A stretch of 33,517 bases of DNA from Candidatus Baltobacteraceae bacterium (lineage in GTDB: Bacteria > Vulcanimicrobiota > Vulcanimicrobiia > Vulcanimicrobiales > Vulcanimicrobiaceae), in contig DATBTN010000022.1 in NCBI GenBank assembly GCA_036559195.1, positions 1 to 33,517 on the forward strand. Direction: 5' to 3'. Below, one piece after another: positions 24,459-33,517 of the stretch (its first letter is position 1; each line of letters starts with the position of its first letter). The position numbers and the translations under genes were made by a program. The notes under the pieces were generated by a model. That model had not been told where the DNA came from. It did no database searches and saw nothing but the letters and a program-made list of their open reading frames with translations.

Positions 24459-25311
24459 CGAAGCGCTGATTCTGCCCGCGAGCGGCGACGACGTCGCCTA
24501 CTACGCGCAACGCCGCTGGCCCGACGATCACGCGCGGCAGCTCTACGCCGACCTGGCGGAGCTCGCGCCCAACGGCGCGTGGGTCGCAAAGGACGAGGGC
24601 ACGCCGATCGGCATCGCCATCGCGCACCCGCTCGAGGACGAGTGGTTTCTGAGCGAGCTTTTTGTGGAGCCGAGCTTTGTGCGGCAGGGCATCGGCCGGA
24701 AGCTGCTCGTCGAGGTCGCGCGCGACGCCGGCGACGTGAGTCGCAGCGGTCTGCTCGATCCGCACGAACTCGGCGGCGTCGCCTTCTTCCTGGGGCGCGG
24801 CGTTTCGCTCCAGGCACCGGTCGTTCGCGTTGCCGGCGCCCTCCCGCCGGAGGAAGACCTCGCGCGCATGGCCGCCGGCGACTATCGCTTTTCGGCCGAA
24901 CCCATCGATCCGGCACGCGACCGGCAAGCGCTCGGCGCCCTCGATCGCGAGGTGCGTGGGACCGCCCGGCCGCTGGATCACACGTATTTTGCGCAGCGCG
25001 GTCAAGGCATCGGATTTCGGCTCGGTGACGAGTTCGTCGGCTACGCTTACGTGTGGCCCAACGGCAGCATCGGGCCGATGGTAAGCGCCTCGCCCGCGTA
25101 TCTCGTCCAATTCTTCGCGTATGCGCTCGTGATGCTCGATCGAACGTTCGGCGCGACCTGGTGCACCGCGCTCGTTCCCGGAACGAACGTTCGCGTGATG
25201 CGAGCGGCCCTGCGCGCGGGCCTCACGATCGACGCCGTCCGCCTCTTCGCATGCGATGCGGGCTTGCTCGATCTCACACGCTACGTGGGATTCCACCCGT
25301 TGTTGTTTTGA
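24451..25311 (+). CDS. GNAT-family N-acetyltransferase
   Basis: The 286-residue protein has a GNAT acyl-CoA-binding site, LFVEPSFVRQGIGRKLLVEV, near residues 70-90. The second half (from about 140) looks like a further, degenerate GNAT-like domain with GPMVSASPAYLVQFFAYAL and VRVMRAALRAGL. Substrate is unknown. GTG 24451 ([12 protein letters not shown]) overlaps the end of rdgB by 8 bases; an earlier in-frame ATG at 24382 would lie well inside rdgB and is unlikely. It closes the lepA-rdgB run and is followed by tRNA-Pro. Confidence 0.85.
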   Translation: MSSEALILPASGDDVAYYAQRRWPDDHARQLYADLAELAPNGAWVAKDEGTPIGIAIAHPLEDEWFLSELFVEPSFVRQGIGRKLLVEVARDAGDVSRSGLLDPHELGGVAFFLGRGVSLQAPVVRVAGALPPEEDLARMAAGDYRFSAEPIDPARDRQALGALDREVRGTARPLDHTYFAQRGQGIGFRLGDEFVGYAYVWPNGSIGPMVSASPAYLVQFFAYALVMLDRTFGATWCTALVPGTNVRVMRAALRAGLTIDAVRLFACDAGLLDLTRYVGFHPLLF

Positions 25312-25369
25312 ACCGGCGCGCGGTCTCGAAGGAATCGGGGGCGCGGCTCGAAAGCAGAGGACGGATTGT

Positions 25370-25443
25370 CGGGACGTAGCTCAGTTTGGTAGAGCGCTGC
25401 GTTTGGGACGCAGAAGTCGCAGGTTCAAATCCTGTCGTCCCGA
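25370..25443 (+). tRNA. tRNA-Pro (anticodon TGG)
   Basis: The cloverleaf is complete: acceptor CGGGACG pairs with CGTCCCG, the D arm is GCTC/GAGC, and the anticodon stem CTGCG/CGCAG frames the loop TTTGGGA with anticodon TGG. The T arm contains GGTTCAAAT. The 3' CCA is not encoded (A is followed by TAGG). Confidence 0.95.
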
Positions 25444-25498
25444 TAGGTCCATCCAGAACGCTCCGGAGGGCCGGTGAGCTAAAACCGGTTGCGCGGGC

Positions 25499-25508
25499 GT
25501 GGTATTCT
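25499..25508 (+). promoter_or_regulatory. Possible extended -10 promoter for tRNA-Arg/His
   Basis: TGGTATTCT contains TATTCT (25503-25508) preceded by the TG of an extended -10 element, about 36 bases before tRNA-Arg. No good -35 box is seen. A CCGGT/ACCGG hairpin lies just upstream (25471-25488). Confidence 0.3.
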
Positions 25509-25543
25509 AGTCGAGGTAACGACGCGAACCGAGGGTCAATCGT

Positions 25544-25619
<76 letters not shown>

Positions 25620-25627
25620 AGATACGT

Positions 25628-25705
25628 GGTGGTTGTAGCTCAGTTGGTTAGAGCGCTAGACTGTGACTCCAGAGGTCGCGGGTTCGAGTCCCGTCAGCCA
25701 CCCCA
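25628..25705 (+). tRNA. tRNA-His (anticodon GTG), CCA encoded
   Basis: Acceptor GTGGTTG pairs with CAGCCAC. An extra G at 25628 faces C73 at 25702, the histidine identity element G-1:C73. The loop CTGTGAC gives anticodon GTG, with one A-C mismatch in the anticodon stem. CCA is encoded at 25703-25705. Confidence 0.95.
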
Positions 25706-25716
25706 ATCTCTCTAGA

Positions 25717-25758
25717 AACGACCCGCTTCGACGAGAATCGAGCGGGTCGTTTTCGTTT
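25717..25758 (+). terminator. Rho-independent terminator after tRNA-His
   Basis: AACGACCCGCT (25717-25727) and AGCGGGTCGTT (25741-25751) form a perfect 11-bp stem with a 13-base loop, followed by TTTTCGTTT. It ends the tRNA transcript about 20 bases before the next coding region. Confidence 0.88.
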
Positions 25759-25777
25759 GGGGAACAACGCTACGAGG

Positions 25778-28570
25778 ATGGAGCGCCGCAGAGCCCCCGC
25801 GCGTCACTGGCGCGAGATCGCCGGGGCCGCCTTGGCAGTCGCGTCGGCGGTGCTGTTCTTTTTTGCGGTCGTGCAGATCGAGCGTTCCGACTCGGCCGCG
25901 GGCGGCGACGTTCGCACGCTCAAACAAGAGCGGGTCGCGATTGCGTACGCGCGCGTACTTCGGCCGCTGTTTGCCGACGCCGAGCGCTATCGCGACAGTC
26001 TGGCGCTCGTGCGTCCGCAACCGGAGCCGGGATTGCGGCGGCAGATCGACGGCGAGATGGCCGCCGTGACGGCTTTTGCGGCCGGTCCGGGCGCCGCACT
26101 CGATCTCGGCGCGAGCGCGCAACGAACGCGCGCCGCATGGCTGGCGGCGCGCCGCGAGCGCCATCCCTCCTCCGCCGCCGGTACGGCGCGTCTCGTGCGC
26201 GCGATCGAAGATCTCTATCTGACGGTAGAAAACCGCTCGGGTCTGACGTACGATCCCAATAGCGACGCGCAAAACCTCGCCGATATGCTCTTTGCGAAAT
26301 TGCCCGGTGCCTATAACGAAGTCGCGCATTCCGATCTAATCGCGCAGAACGCCGTCGTCACCGGCTCGATCGGCATTGCCGATCGCAACGAGTTGGCGAT
26401 CCTCCTGACGCTTACCGAGAGCGACTACAATCTCACGGCCGACGATCTGCCGAGCGTTCTCGCGAACGCACGCGCCGTCTCGAGCGTGCCGTCGAGCGAT
26501 GTGCTCGAGACCGCCGCGGCCGCGCAATCGTACGAACGTGCGGGCGACGCCTTTCGCGCGCTCGCCGGTTCCGGCGTGCGCGACCGGCTTCGCCCGCTCG
26601 GCGATCCGGCGGCGATCCACGCGCGCGCGGTCGCGGCGCTGGTCGCGGGGACGCGAGTCGACTACGATTTGCTCGCACTCTTCGATGCGACGCTGGCACG
26701 CCGGGCTCGAATCGAAGGCGTCCACAATCGGTACCTGTACCTCTCCGCGATCCTGGCGGCGATCTTTCTAATCGGAATGATGCTCTTCATCGCCGAGGCG
26801 CGACTGCGGCGCGAACGCGACGCGCGCCGTCAAGCCCAGCATCTTTCGAAGCGGCTCGAGGCGGAACTGGCCTTTCAAAAAGCCGAGCGTGCCTTGCAGC
26901 TCTCCGAAGCGCAGTTTCGCGCCATCTTTGAAGGCGCCGCCATCGGAATCGCCATTTTCGATCGCGACGGCAAGATCGTCGACGCCAACACGGTGTTTCG
27001 TACCGTCTACGGCGAGACCGGCGCGAACGCACTAGCCGGCCACGAGCGCGAGTTTCGGGAGTTAATGCAAGGCGAGCGCGATCTCTTCGAATTCGAAGGA
27101 CGCGTCGTCGCGCCGGACGGCGCCGAAGTCTGGACCGTCTCCACACTTTCGCTCGTTAACGACCCGCACGGAATCTCGCAGTTCGCCATTTGCACGTTCC
27201 GCGACGTGTCGGTTCTGAAGCGCAACGAGCGGCGCATCCTGCACGATATGATGCACGACGCGCTCACCGGCCTGCCGAACCGGCTCCTCTTTGAAACGAA
27301 GCTTCGCGAACGGTTCGTCGCGATGAAGGCCGTGCCCGATCGCTTCTTCGCAACGTTGATCGTGGACCTCGATCGCTTCAAAGACATCAACGAAAGCCTC
27401 GGCCACGACGCGGGCGATTTCGTGCTCGAGCACGTCGCCCAACGCCTGCGTTCCGCGGTCGAACCCGACGACGTGGTCAGCCGCCTCGGGAGCGACGAAT
27501 TCGCCCTGCTCGTCGGGCCGCTGCGCGATATCGCGCAGGTGGAAAAAGTAGCGGTGCGCGTGCTCGCGGCGATGGGAACGCCGATCGCGATCGGTGCTCG
27601 CGCCCTCTTCGTATCGCCCAGTATCGGCATTGCGGTTGCCTCGAGCGCGTACGCGCGTGCCGAGGATGTGATGCGCGATGCAAACATCGCCATGCGGCAC
27701 GCCAAAAGTGACGGCGGTTCGCGATTCGCCGTCTTCGACGGAAAGATGCACGCGCGCGCTCGGCGGCGCCTCCAGTTGACGACGGACCTTCGGTTGGGCC
27801 TCGAACGCGGAGAGTTCTTCCTGAACTATCAACCCATCGTGAGTCTGATCGACGGAACGCTCGCCGGCTGCGAAGCGCTCATTCGCTGGCGGCAATCGCC
27901 CGACCGGGTCGTTTTGCCGGCCGAGTTCATGCCGCTCGCCGAGCAGACGGGGCTCGCGGCCCCGATCGGCCTGTACGTTTTGCGAACCGCCTGCCAACAG
28001 CTCGGGAGCTGGAAACGCATTCCAACGGTAGCGCGGCAAGCGTTTTCGCTTAACGTCAACGTCTCGGCCGGCGAACTGGTCGATCGTTCGTTCGAACGAT
28101 CGCTGCTGGAGACGATCGCCGAATTCGGCGTGAGTCCCGAAGATCTCACGATCGAGATAACCGAAACCGTCGTTCTCGATGCGGGAACGCGATCGAACGA
28201 AATCGTCGAGCGTTTGCGCGGGCACGGATTCAAAGTGTGTATCGACGATTTTGGAACCGGATACTCGTCCTTGCGCTACCTGCAGCAATTCAAAGTAGAC
28301 TCGATAAAAATCGATCGCTCGTTTGTGGCGGGCCCGGATGGCGAGATCGCGAGCGAGCCGATCGTTCGAACGCTGATGACTCTGGCGGAATCGTTCGACG
28401 TGCGCGTGGTGGCCGAAGGCGTCGAGACGCAGCGCCAGCGCGACGTCCTGCGAAACGCCGGGTGTCGCTACGCGCAGGGATTCTTCTATTCGCACGCGGT
28501 CGCCGCGGAGGAGCTAGAGGCCATGCATCCGGAGCTCTTTGGCACGATCCCGCGCCGGGCGGCCGAATGA
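25778..28570 (+). CDS. Membrane PAS-GGDEF-EAL cyclic-di-GMP regulator
   Basis: The 930-residue protein has a membrane segment at about 16-36, an extracytoplasmic region to about 318, a second membrane segment (about 319-343), a PAS domain (about 377-490), a GGDEF domain (about 490-655) and an EAL domain (about 671-925). The cyclase signature reads GSDEF near residue 570, not GGDEF, so cyclase activity may be reduced or converted to GTP sensing. The EAL domain keeps CEALIRW, NVNVSAGEL, EITET, DDFGTGYSSL, KIDRSFV and AEGVET, so phosphodiesterase activity is expected. The periplasmic domain is helical and unassigned. ATG 25778 gives the charged N-terminus before the first membrane segment. tRNA genes flank it on both sides. 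Confidence 0.92.
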   Translation: MERRRAPARHWREIAGAALAVASAVLFFFAVVQIERSDSAAGGDVRTLKQERVAIAYARVLRPLFADAERYRDSLALVRPQPEPGLRRQIDGEMAAVTAFAAGPGAALDLGASAQRTRAAWLAARRERHPSSAAGTARLVRAIEDLYLTVENRSGLTYDPNSDAQNLADMLFAKLPGAYNEVAHSDLIAQNAVVTGSIGIADRNELAILLTLTESDYNLTADDLPSVLANARAVSSVPSSDVLETAAAAQSYERAGDAFRALAGSGVRDRLRPLGDPAAIHARAVAALVAGTRVDYDLLALFDATLARRARIEGVHNRYLYLSAILAAIFLIGMMLFIAEARLRRERDARRQAQHLSKRLEAELAFQKAERALQLSEAQFRAIFEGAAIGIAIFDRDGKIVDANTVFRTVYGETGANALAGHEREFRELMQGERDLFEFEGRVVAPDGAEVWTVSTLSLVNDPHGISQFAICTFRDVSVLKRNERRILHDMMHDALTGLPNRLLFETKLRERFVAMKAVPDRFFATLIVDLDRFKDINESLGHDAGDFVLEHVAQRLRSAVEPDDVVSRLGSDEFALLVGPLRDIAQVEKVAVRVLAAMGTPIAIGARALFVSPSIGIAVASSAYARAEDVMRDANIAMRHAKSDGGSRFAVFDGKMHARARRRLQLTTDLRLGLERGEFFLNYQPIVSLIDGTLAGCEALIRWRQSPDRVVLPAEFMPLAEQTGLAAPIGLYVLRTACQQLGSWKRIPTVARQAFSLNVNVSAGELVDRSFERSLLETIAEFGVSPEDLTIEITETVVLDAGTRSNEIVERLRGHGFKVCIDDFGTGYSSLRYLQQFKVDSIKIDRSFVAGPDGEIASEPIVRTLMTLAESFDVRVVAEGVETQRQRDVLRNAGCRYAQGFFYSHAVAAEELEAMHPELFGTIPRRAAE

Positions 28571-28603
28571 GGCGGGGGCGAGCAGGACGTCCCCTCGCCC
28601 CGC
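28571..28603 (+). terminator. GC-rich hairpin directly after the GGDEF-EAL stop
   Basis: GCGGGGGCGAG and CTCGCCCCGC form a stem of about 10 bp with one bulged G, starting right after the TGA. There is no T-run, so it may stabilise the mRNA 3' end or act as a weak terminator. Confidence 0.45.
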
Positions 28604-28630
28604 GCGTATCAGTAGGCCCGTCCTCGGTAC

Positions 28631-28659
28631 TTGAAAAAGTGCGCGATCCTCGTTAGACT
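28631..28659 (+). promoter_or_regulatory. Promoter of the tRNA-Lys pair
   Basis: TTGAAA (28631-28636) and TAGACT (28654-28659) are separated by 17 bases, the ideal spacing for a housekeeping sigma-70 promoter. The predicted start lies about 3 bases before the first tRNA-Lys. Confidence 0.7.
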
Positions 28660-28668
28660 AAGTCGGTT

Positions 28669-28741
28669 GCGCCTTTAGCTCAGTTGGTAGAGCAGTAGAC
28701 TTTTAATCTATTGGTCCCGGGTTCGAGTCCCGGAGGGCGCA
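28669..28741 (+). tRNA. tRNA-Lys (anticodon TTT)
   Basis: Acceptor GCGCCTT pairs with AGGGCGC (one G-T pair); the loop CTTTTAA gives anticodon TTT; the T arm is CCGGGTTCGAGTCCCGG. CCA is not encoded. Confidence 0.95.
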
Positions 28742-28745
28742 GAAC

Positions 28746-28817
<72 letters not shown>

Positions 28818-28827
28818 CGTTTACCAG

Positions 28828-28859
28828 AAGCCTCGATTCGTAACGAATCGGGGCTTTTT
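28828..28859 (+). terminator. Rho-independent terminator of the tRNA-Lys transcript
   Basis: AAGCCTCGATTCG pairs with CGAATCGGGGCTT (one G-T pair) around a short TAA-containing loop and is followed by TTTTT. This is a strong intrinsic terminator. Confidence 0.9.
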
Positions 28860-28934
28860 GCGAGCAATGAGTGGAACCGCTCGGTCGGTTCCGCGCGTTG
28901 TAGGGGTATATACGCTTCGAAGGGGGTGCGGCAC

Positions 28935-29825
28935 GTGATCTTGGCAATGGCTTCGGTTTCGGCCCCGGCGAGCGCCGCGCGCGATCCTTACGGCATATTT
29001 AATGCGGCGCGTTTGGTGTGGGAGCAAGCCGTATATCCTTCGTACGTGCGTTACAATATCGTCGTCCGAGTCGATGAAAACGGCGTCGCGAAGAGCAGTC
29101 ACTACAACTCGCTCTACGACGCGACATCCGATCTCGTGCGAGTCGACGGCGTCAGCGAGGAACAGCGCGCGCACCCTCATGTGGCGCCGACGGGCGTCAA
29201 TTTCAATATCATGGGAATAGGGGTGAGTAAGCCCGAGGAGCCGGTAGATTATCTCGGCATACCGGAACTCGCGCCCAATTATTCGTTCGGCATCGCGTCG
29301 TATGTGCCGGGCCGCACGAAAGATCCGGCGGCGCTCGTGGCCGCCATACGCCGCCAGTTTCACGATCCCGCACCGCGTCCGACGGCGCGACCGGCAAACG
29401 GCGGGCTAAAGGTCATCGGCGACGTGGAAGCGATGCGACGAAACTACGTGATGACCTACGACGGAATCGAACCGATCGACGGGCACCTCGACTATCATCT
29501 ATCGCTGCGTCCGACGCACGAGCCGAAGAAGTACCGGCTGCGCGAGTTGTGGATCGACGATCGATCGTTTATGACCGACCGTTTGACGAGCGACGGGAAT
29601 TTTACCGACGGGCCGGCGGCCGGCGTACCGTGGACGGTGACGTTTACGCAACTCGACGGCGCGCCGATTATCGCAACCGAGTCGACGACGGCGACATTGA
29701 ACGCGCACGCGCGGGCGTATTCGAATATCTCGATTGCATTCGAAGCGATGGATCCGCTCGCGAATATGCCGTTGGAATTGAATCTCGAGACGACGTCCGG
29801 CCAGGCGCTCCGCGAACCACAGTAG
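28935..29825 (+). CDS. Exported protein of unknown function
   Basis: I recognise no family in these 296 residues. A short hydrophobic, Ala/Ser-rich N-terminus ending in APASAA suggests cleavage by signal peptidase, followed by RDPYGIFNAARLVWEQ. The rest is rich in beta-strand patterns (YVRYNIVVRVDENG, HLDYHLSLRP, YRLRELWIDDRSF, PWTVTFTQLDG), suggesting a secreted beta-rich domain. GTG 28935 has GAAGGGGG about 8 nt upstream; GTG 28926 would add MRH and a better charged signal start. It stands alone between the tRNA-Lys terminator and tRNA-Leu. The repeated strand-turn pattern is reminiscent of lipid- or lipoprotein-carrier folds, but that is a weak impression. Confidence 0.75.
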   Translation: MILAMASVSAPASAARDPYGIFNAARLVWEQAVYPSYVRYNIVVRVDENGVAKSSHYNSLYDATSDLVRVDGVSEEQRAHPHVAPTGVNFNIMGIGVSKPEEPVDYLGIPELAPNYSFGIASYVPGRTKDPAALVAAIRRQFHDPAPRPTARPANGGLKVIGDVEAMRRNYVMTYDGIEPIDGHLDYHLSLRPTHEPKKYRLRELWIDDRSFMTDRLTSDGNFTDGPAAGVPWTVTFTQLDGAPIIATESTTATLNAHARAYSNISIAFEAMDPLANMPLELNLETTSGQALREPQ

Positions 29826-29912
29826 ATCCAGACCTTCGTCGCACCGTGGTTACTCGAATCGAGCGATCGCGTAAAGATTTTCCCAAAGCGCGGAGGAATC
29901 GCGCCCGAGGCG

Positions 29913-29942
29913 TTATATTTATCGGGGTCGCCACGCTATATC
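29913..29942 (+). promoter_or_regulatory. Possible promoter of tRNA-Leu/tRNA-Gly
   Basis: TATATC (29937-29942) is a fair -10 box placed 8 bases before tRNA-Leu. TTATAT (29913-29918), 18 bases upstream, is a poor -35 box. Position supports it more than sequence does. Confidence 0.35.
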
Positions 29943-29950
29943 GGCGTCCA

Positions 29951-30032
29951 GGGCAAGTGGCGGAACTGGCAGACGCGCTGGATTTAGGTTCCAGTGGGGC
30001 AACCCGTCCGAGTTCGAGTCTCGGCTTGCCCA
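29951..30032 (+). tRNA. tRNA-Leu (anticodon TAG)
   Basis: Acceptor GGGCAAG pairs with CTTGCCC; the anticodon stem CTGGA/TCCAG frames TTTAGGT with anticodon TAG; the long variable arm (TGGGGCAACCCGT) marks a class II tRNA. CCA is not encoded. Confidence 0.95.
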
Positions 30033-30056
30033 CGTTACCATCGGCGCGAAGCGCGT

Positions 30057-30128
30057 GCGGAAGTAGCTCAGTGGTAGAGCATCGCCTTGCCAAGGCGAGG
30101 GTCGCGAGTTCGAATCTCGTCTTCCGCT
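30057..30128 (+). tRNA. tRNA-Gly (anticodon GCC)
   Basis: Acceptor GCGGAAG pairs with CTTCCGC; the stem TCGCC/GGCGA frames TTGCCAA with anticodon GCC; the T arm is GCGAGTTCGAATCTCGT. CCA is not encoded. It lies 24 bases after tRNA-Leu. Confidence 0.95.
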
Positions 30129-30139
30129 GATTTCTTTAA

Positions 30140-30199
30140 CCGGCGCTGCGGCGCAAGCGCCTGCGCGCCCCCCACGGGCGGAGCCCGCGGGGTCCCCCT
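30140..30199 (+). repeat. GC-rich inverted repeats between tRNA-Gly and tig
   Basis: GCGGCGC/GCGCCTGC forms a stem over an AA loop, and CCCCACGGGC/GCCCGCGGGG forms a second, nearly perfect hairpin around GGAG. No T-run follows. They could end the tRNA transcript weakly or form a leader for the tig mRNA. Confidence 0.5.
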
Positions 30200-30252
30200 C
30201 CGGCGATTCCCGCTACCCCCCGTTTTGGCAAGAGTGCTCTCGGAGAGAATCT

Positions 30253-31551
30253 ATCATCGCTACGTCTACGCTCACGCAGCTCGCGCCCACGCAGGTGGAG
30301 CTCGAGATCCCCATCTCGGCCGACGAATTGAAAGCCGCCGAAGACCGCGCGTTTCGCCGCTTGGCGAAGAACGCGAAGCTCCCCGGCTTTCGTCCGGGTA
30401 AGGTGCCGCGCAAGGTGTTCGAACAGACCTACGGCGCCGAGACCATCACGAGCCAGGCGATGGAAGACGTCGTGCCGGAGGTCTACGCCAAAGCGGTGCG
30501 CGAGCACGATATCGATCCAATCGACCGCCCGAAGATGGAGCTGCTTCCGCAAGAAGAAGGCAAGCCGACCCGGATCAAGGCCGTCGTTGACGTCCGTCCG
30601 CAGATCGAGCTCGTCACGTATCGCGGTCTGGAACTCGAGCGCGAGCCCTCTACCGTGAGCGACGACGACGTGGAGCGCAGCCTGGCGGCCCTCGCCCGGG
30701 ACCGCGCCACGCTCGTTCCGGCGGAGCGCCCGGCGAAACTCGGCGACGTCGTTACCATCGACTACGAAGGCAAAATCGACGGCACGCCCTTCGAAGGCGG
30801 CACGGCCACGGGACAGGCTACCGAACTCGCGGAGGAGCGTTTCATCCCCGGTTTCGCGACCGGCATCGCCGGTATGAAGGCCGGCGAGACCAAGGACGTC
30901 GAGGCGATCTTCCCGGAGAAATACCAACAGGAAGAACTCGCCGGCAAGACCGCGGTCTTCACGATTACGCTCCACGAGGTCAAGGAACACGAGCTGCCGG
31001 TCGTCGACGATGAGTTCGCCAAGTCCGTCTCGCAGAGCGAGTCGGTCGAAGCGCTCAAAGACGATATCCGCAAGCGGCTCGAGGTGATTTCGGAGCAAAA
31101 GGCGCGCCGCGAGCTGGGCAACGCGGTCGTCGAGAAGCTCGTCGGCACTCACGAGTTTCCGTTGCCGGAGGTGTTGGTGCTGCGCGAGATCGACCAGATG
31201 CTCTCGGATACGGGCGGATTCGCAACCCGCATGGGCGTTTCGTACGAAGACTATCTCAAGGCCGTCGGCAAGACCGAAGACGACTTGCGGGCGGAGTACC
31301 GCAAGGACGCCGAGCAGCGCGTGAAGGGCACGCTCATCCTCGAGGCGATCGCCAAATCCGAGCAAATCAACGCCACCCCGGGCGATATCTCGGCGGAGTT
31401 GCAGAGCCTCGCCGAGCAATACGGGCAGCCCATCGACCGCATACGGCAGGCGCTTGGGAACAACGTCCTATCCTTGATGGACGGTATCGTAAGGAATAAG
31501 ACGGTCGAATTTCTTATCGACAACGCGTCGATTAAGGAAAAAAGCAACTAG
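30253..31551 (+). CDS. tig: Trigger factor, probable ATC start codon
   Basis: Trigger factor is the ribosome-bound chaperone and prolyl isomerase that meets nascent chains. The N-terminal ribosome-binding domain has the signature GFRPGKVPRKVFEQTYG, followed by the FKBP domain (VTIDYEGKIDGTPFEGG, FIPGFATGIAGMKAGE) and the long C-terminal helical domain. From ATC 30253 it has 432 residues, the usual size. Between the preceding tRNA and GTG 30295 there is no in-frame ATG, GTG or TTG; GTG 30295 has no ribosome-binding site and would cut off the first strand (TLTQLAPTQVELEIPIS). GGAGAG at 30242-30247 is 5 nt from ATC 30253 and 8 nt from ATC 30256, either of which fits. It heads the tig-clpP-clpX cluster. 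Confidence 0.95.
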   Translation: MIATSTLTQLAPTQVELEIPISADELKAAEDRAFRRLAKNAKLPGFRPGKVPRKVFEQTYGAETITSQAMEDVVPEVYAKAVREHDIDPIDRPKMELLPQEEGKPTRIKAVVDVRPQIELVTYRGLELEREPSTVSDDDVERSLAALARDRATLVPAERPAKLGDVVTIDYEGKIDGTPFEGGTATGQATELAEERFIPGFATGIAGMKAGETKDVEAIFPEKYQQEELAGKTAVFTITLHEVKEHELPVVDDEFAKSVSQSESVEALKDDIRKRLEVISEQKARRELGNAVVEKLVGTHEFPLPEVLVLREIDQMLSDTGGFATRMGVSYEDYLKAVGKTEDDLRAEYRKDAEQRVKGTLILEAIAKSEQINATPGDISAELQSLAEQYGQPIDRIRQALGNNVLSLMDGIVRNKTVEFLIDNASIKEKSN

Positions 31552-31566
31552 CACCGCGCCGTCGTA

Positions 31567-31592
31567 GTTACGGGATGCAGAAGAACCGTAAC
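31567..31592 (+). promoter_or_regulatory. Inverted repeat between tig and clpP
   Basis: GTTACGG (31567-31573) and CCGTAAC (31586-31592) form a perfect 7-bp inverted repeat with a 12-base spacer, just before the clpP ribosome-binding region. It could be an operator for a stress regulator or a small mRNA hairpin. It does not match CIRCE. Confidence 0.35.
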
Positions 31593-31612
31593 GCCAGGGA
31601 GAACTACACATA

Positions 31613-32221
31613 ATGGGTCATCTCGTTCCGATGGTCGTCGAGCAGAGCGCACGCGGCGAACGCGCCTTCGATATTTATTCGCGCCTGCTCAAGGATCGGA
31701 TCGTGTTCGTCGGCGGCGCCATCGACGACCACCTGGCGAACCTGGTCATCGCGCAGCTGCTCTTCCTCCAAAAGGAAGATCCGGATAAAGACATCGACAT
31801 GTACGTCAACAGTCCGGGCGGCAGCGTGACCGCGGGGCTCGCGATTTACGACACGATGCGCTTCATCAAACCCGACGTCGCGACCATCTGTGTCGGCATG
31901 GCCGCCTCGATGGGCTCGATTCTGCTCACCGGAGGCGCCCCGGGGAAGAGAATGTCCCTGCCGCACTCCAAGATCCTGATCCACCAGCCGTGGGTCCAGC
32001 AGGTCGGCGGCCAGGCCACCGATATCGAGATCCACGCCCGCGATCTGATCGCGACGCGCCGGATGCTGGCGGGGATCTACGAGGAGACGACCAAGAACAG
32101 TATCGAGCAGATCCTCAAGGATATCGAGCGGGATTTCTACATGACCGCGCAGGAAGCCAAAGATTACGGTATCATAGACACGATCATCGAGAACTCGTCG
32201 TCTCTGGCTACCCCGGCCTAG
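31613..32221 (+). CDS. clpP: ATP-dependent Clp protease proteolytic subunit
   Basis: ClpP is the serine peptidase chamber that degrades proteins fed by ClpX or ClpA/C. The 202-residue protein holds the catalytic triad Ser99 (GMAASMGS), His124 (ILIHQPW) and Asp174 (IERDF), plus the YVNSPGGSV oxyanion segment. The N-terminal [23 protein letters not shown] is typical, with self-processing expected within the first residues. AGGGAGA lies about 10 bases before the ATG. It is 61 bases after tig and 30 bases before clpX, the standard order. Confidence 0.97.
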   Translation: MGHLVPMVVEQSARGERAFDIYSRLLKDRIVFVGGAIDDHLANLVIAQLLFLQKEDPDKDIDMYVNSPGGSVTAGLAIYDTMRFIKPDVATICVGMAASMGSILLTGGAPGKRMSLPHSKILIHQPWVQQVGGQATDIEIHARDLIATRRMLAGIYEETTKNSIEQILKDIERDFYMTAQEAKDYGIIDTIIENSSSLATPA

Positions 32222-32251
32222 TCGACAGAAAAGGGCAAGTACACCAGGGAT

Positions 32252-33511
<1,260 letters not shown>

Positions 33512-33517
33512 CCACCC

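Noticed and set aside
27062-28495. A 477-codon open frame antisense to the GGDEF-EAL gene
   Set aside because: It has no homology signature; the sense strand has complete GGDEF and EAL motifs in frame.

Overview
This window is a GC-rich bacterial chromosome segment. It is nearly fully coding, with no insertion sequence, phage or CRISPR signal. It carries 30 protein genes, seven tRNA genes and the signal recognition particle RNA. Start codons are often GTG or TTG, genes overlap tightly, and three genes appear to start at ATT or ATC. The gene mix (Thermus-like isocitrate dehydrogenase, DUF4446 and YggT proteins, a deoC/ALDH pair with a short ALDH-like protein elsewhere, many c-di-GMP proteins) fits a deep-branching, soil-type lineage such as Ca. 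Eremiobacterota (WPS-2). That placement is an impression from memory, not something the sequence proves.

Left part (1-7.3 kb). A minus-strand operon encodes a catalytically dead short aldehyde dehydrogenase homologue, a class II aldolase and a stand-alone EAL phosphodiesterase that is cut by the window edge. Divergent to it runs serA, a histidine phosphatase that could supply phosphoserine phosphatase activity, a ferritin-like diiron protein and a second histidine phosphatase. A Thermus-type isocitrate dehydrogenase lies convergent to these.

Central catabolic part (7.3-20 kb). A tight minus-strand run encodes 4-hydroxyphenylpyruvate dioxygenase, deoxyribose-phosphate aldolase, an aldehyde dehydrogenase, an EgtB-type non-haem iron sulfoxide synthase and an orphan family 5 solute-binding lipoprotein. 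Divergent from it are an uncharacterised protein and fumarylacetoacetase. Homogentisate dioxygenase faces fumarylacetoacetase with overlapping 3' ends; it is preceded by a CDGSH iron-sulfur protein, a PEBP protein and an M3 metallopeptidase. Together hppD, hmgA and fahA give the tyrosine/homogentisate route to fumarate and acetoacetate. No maleylacetoacetate isomerase of the usual kind is present.

Right part (20-33.5 kb). The SRP RNA precedes a co-directional run: DUF4446 protein, M23 peptidase, YggT protein, lepA, rdgB and a GNAT protein. tRNAs for Pro, Arg and His follow, then a large PAS-GGDEF-EAL receptor, two tRNA-Lys genes, an exported protein of unknown function, tRNA-Leu and tRNA-Gly, and finally the conserved tig-clpP-clpX protein quality-control cluster.

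The most notable observation is the set of non-canonical AUH start codons (phosphatase at 5143, fahA at 14687, tig at 30253/30256). Each has a well-placed Shine-Dalgarno sequence, and in each case the family N-terminus would be lost if the first in-frame ATG, GTG or TTG were used.
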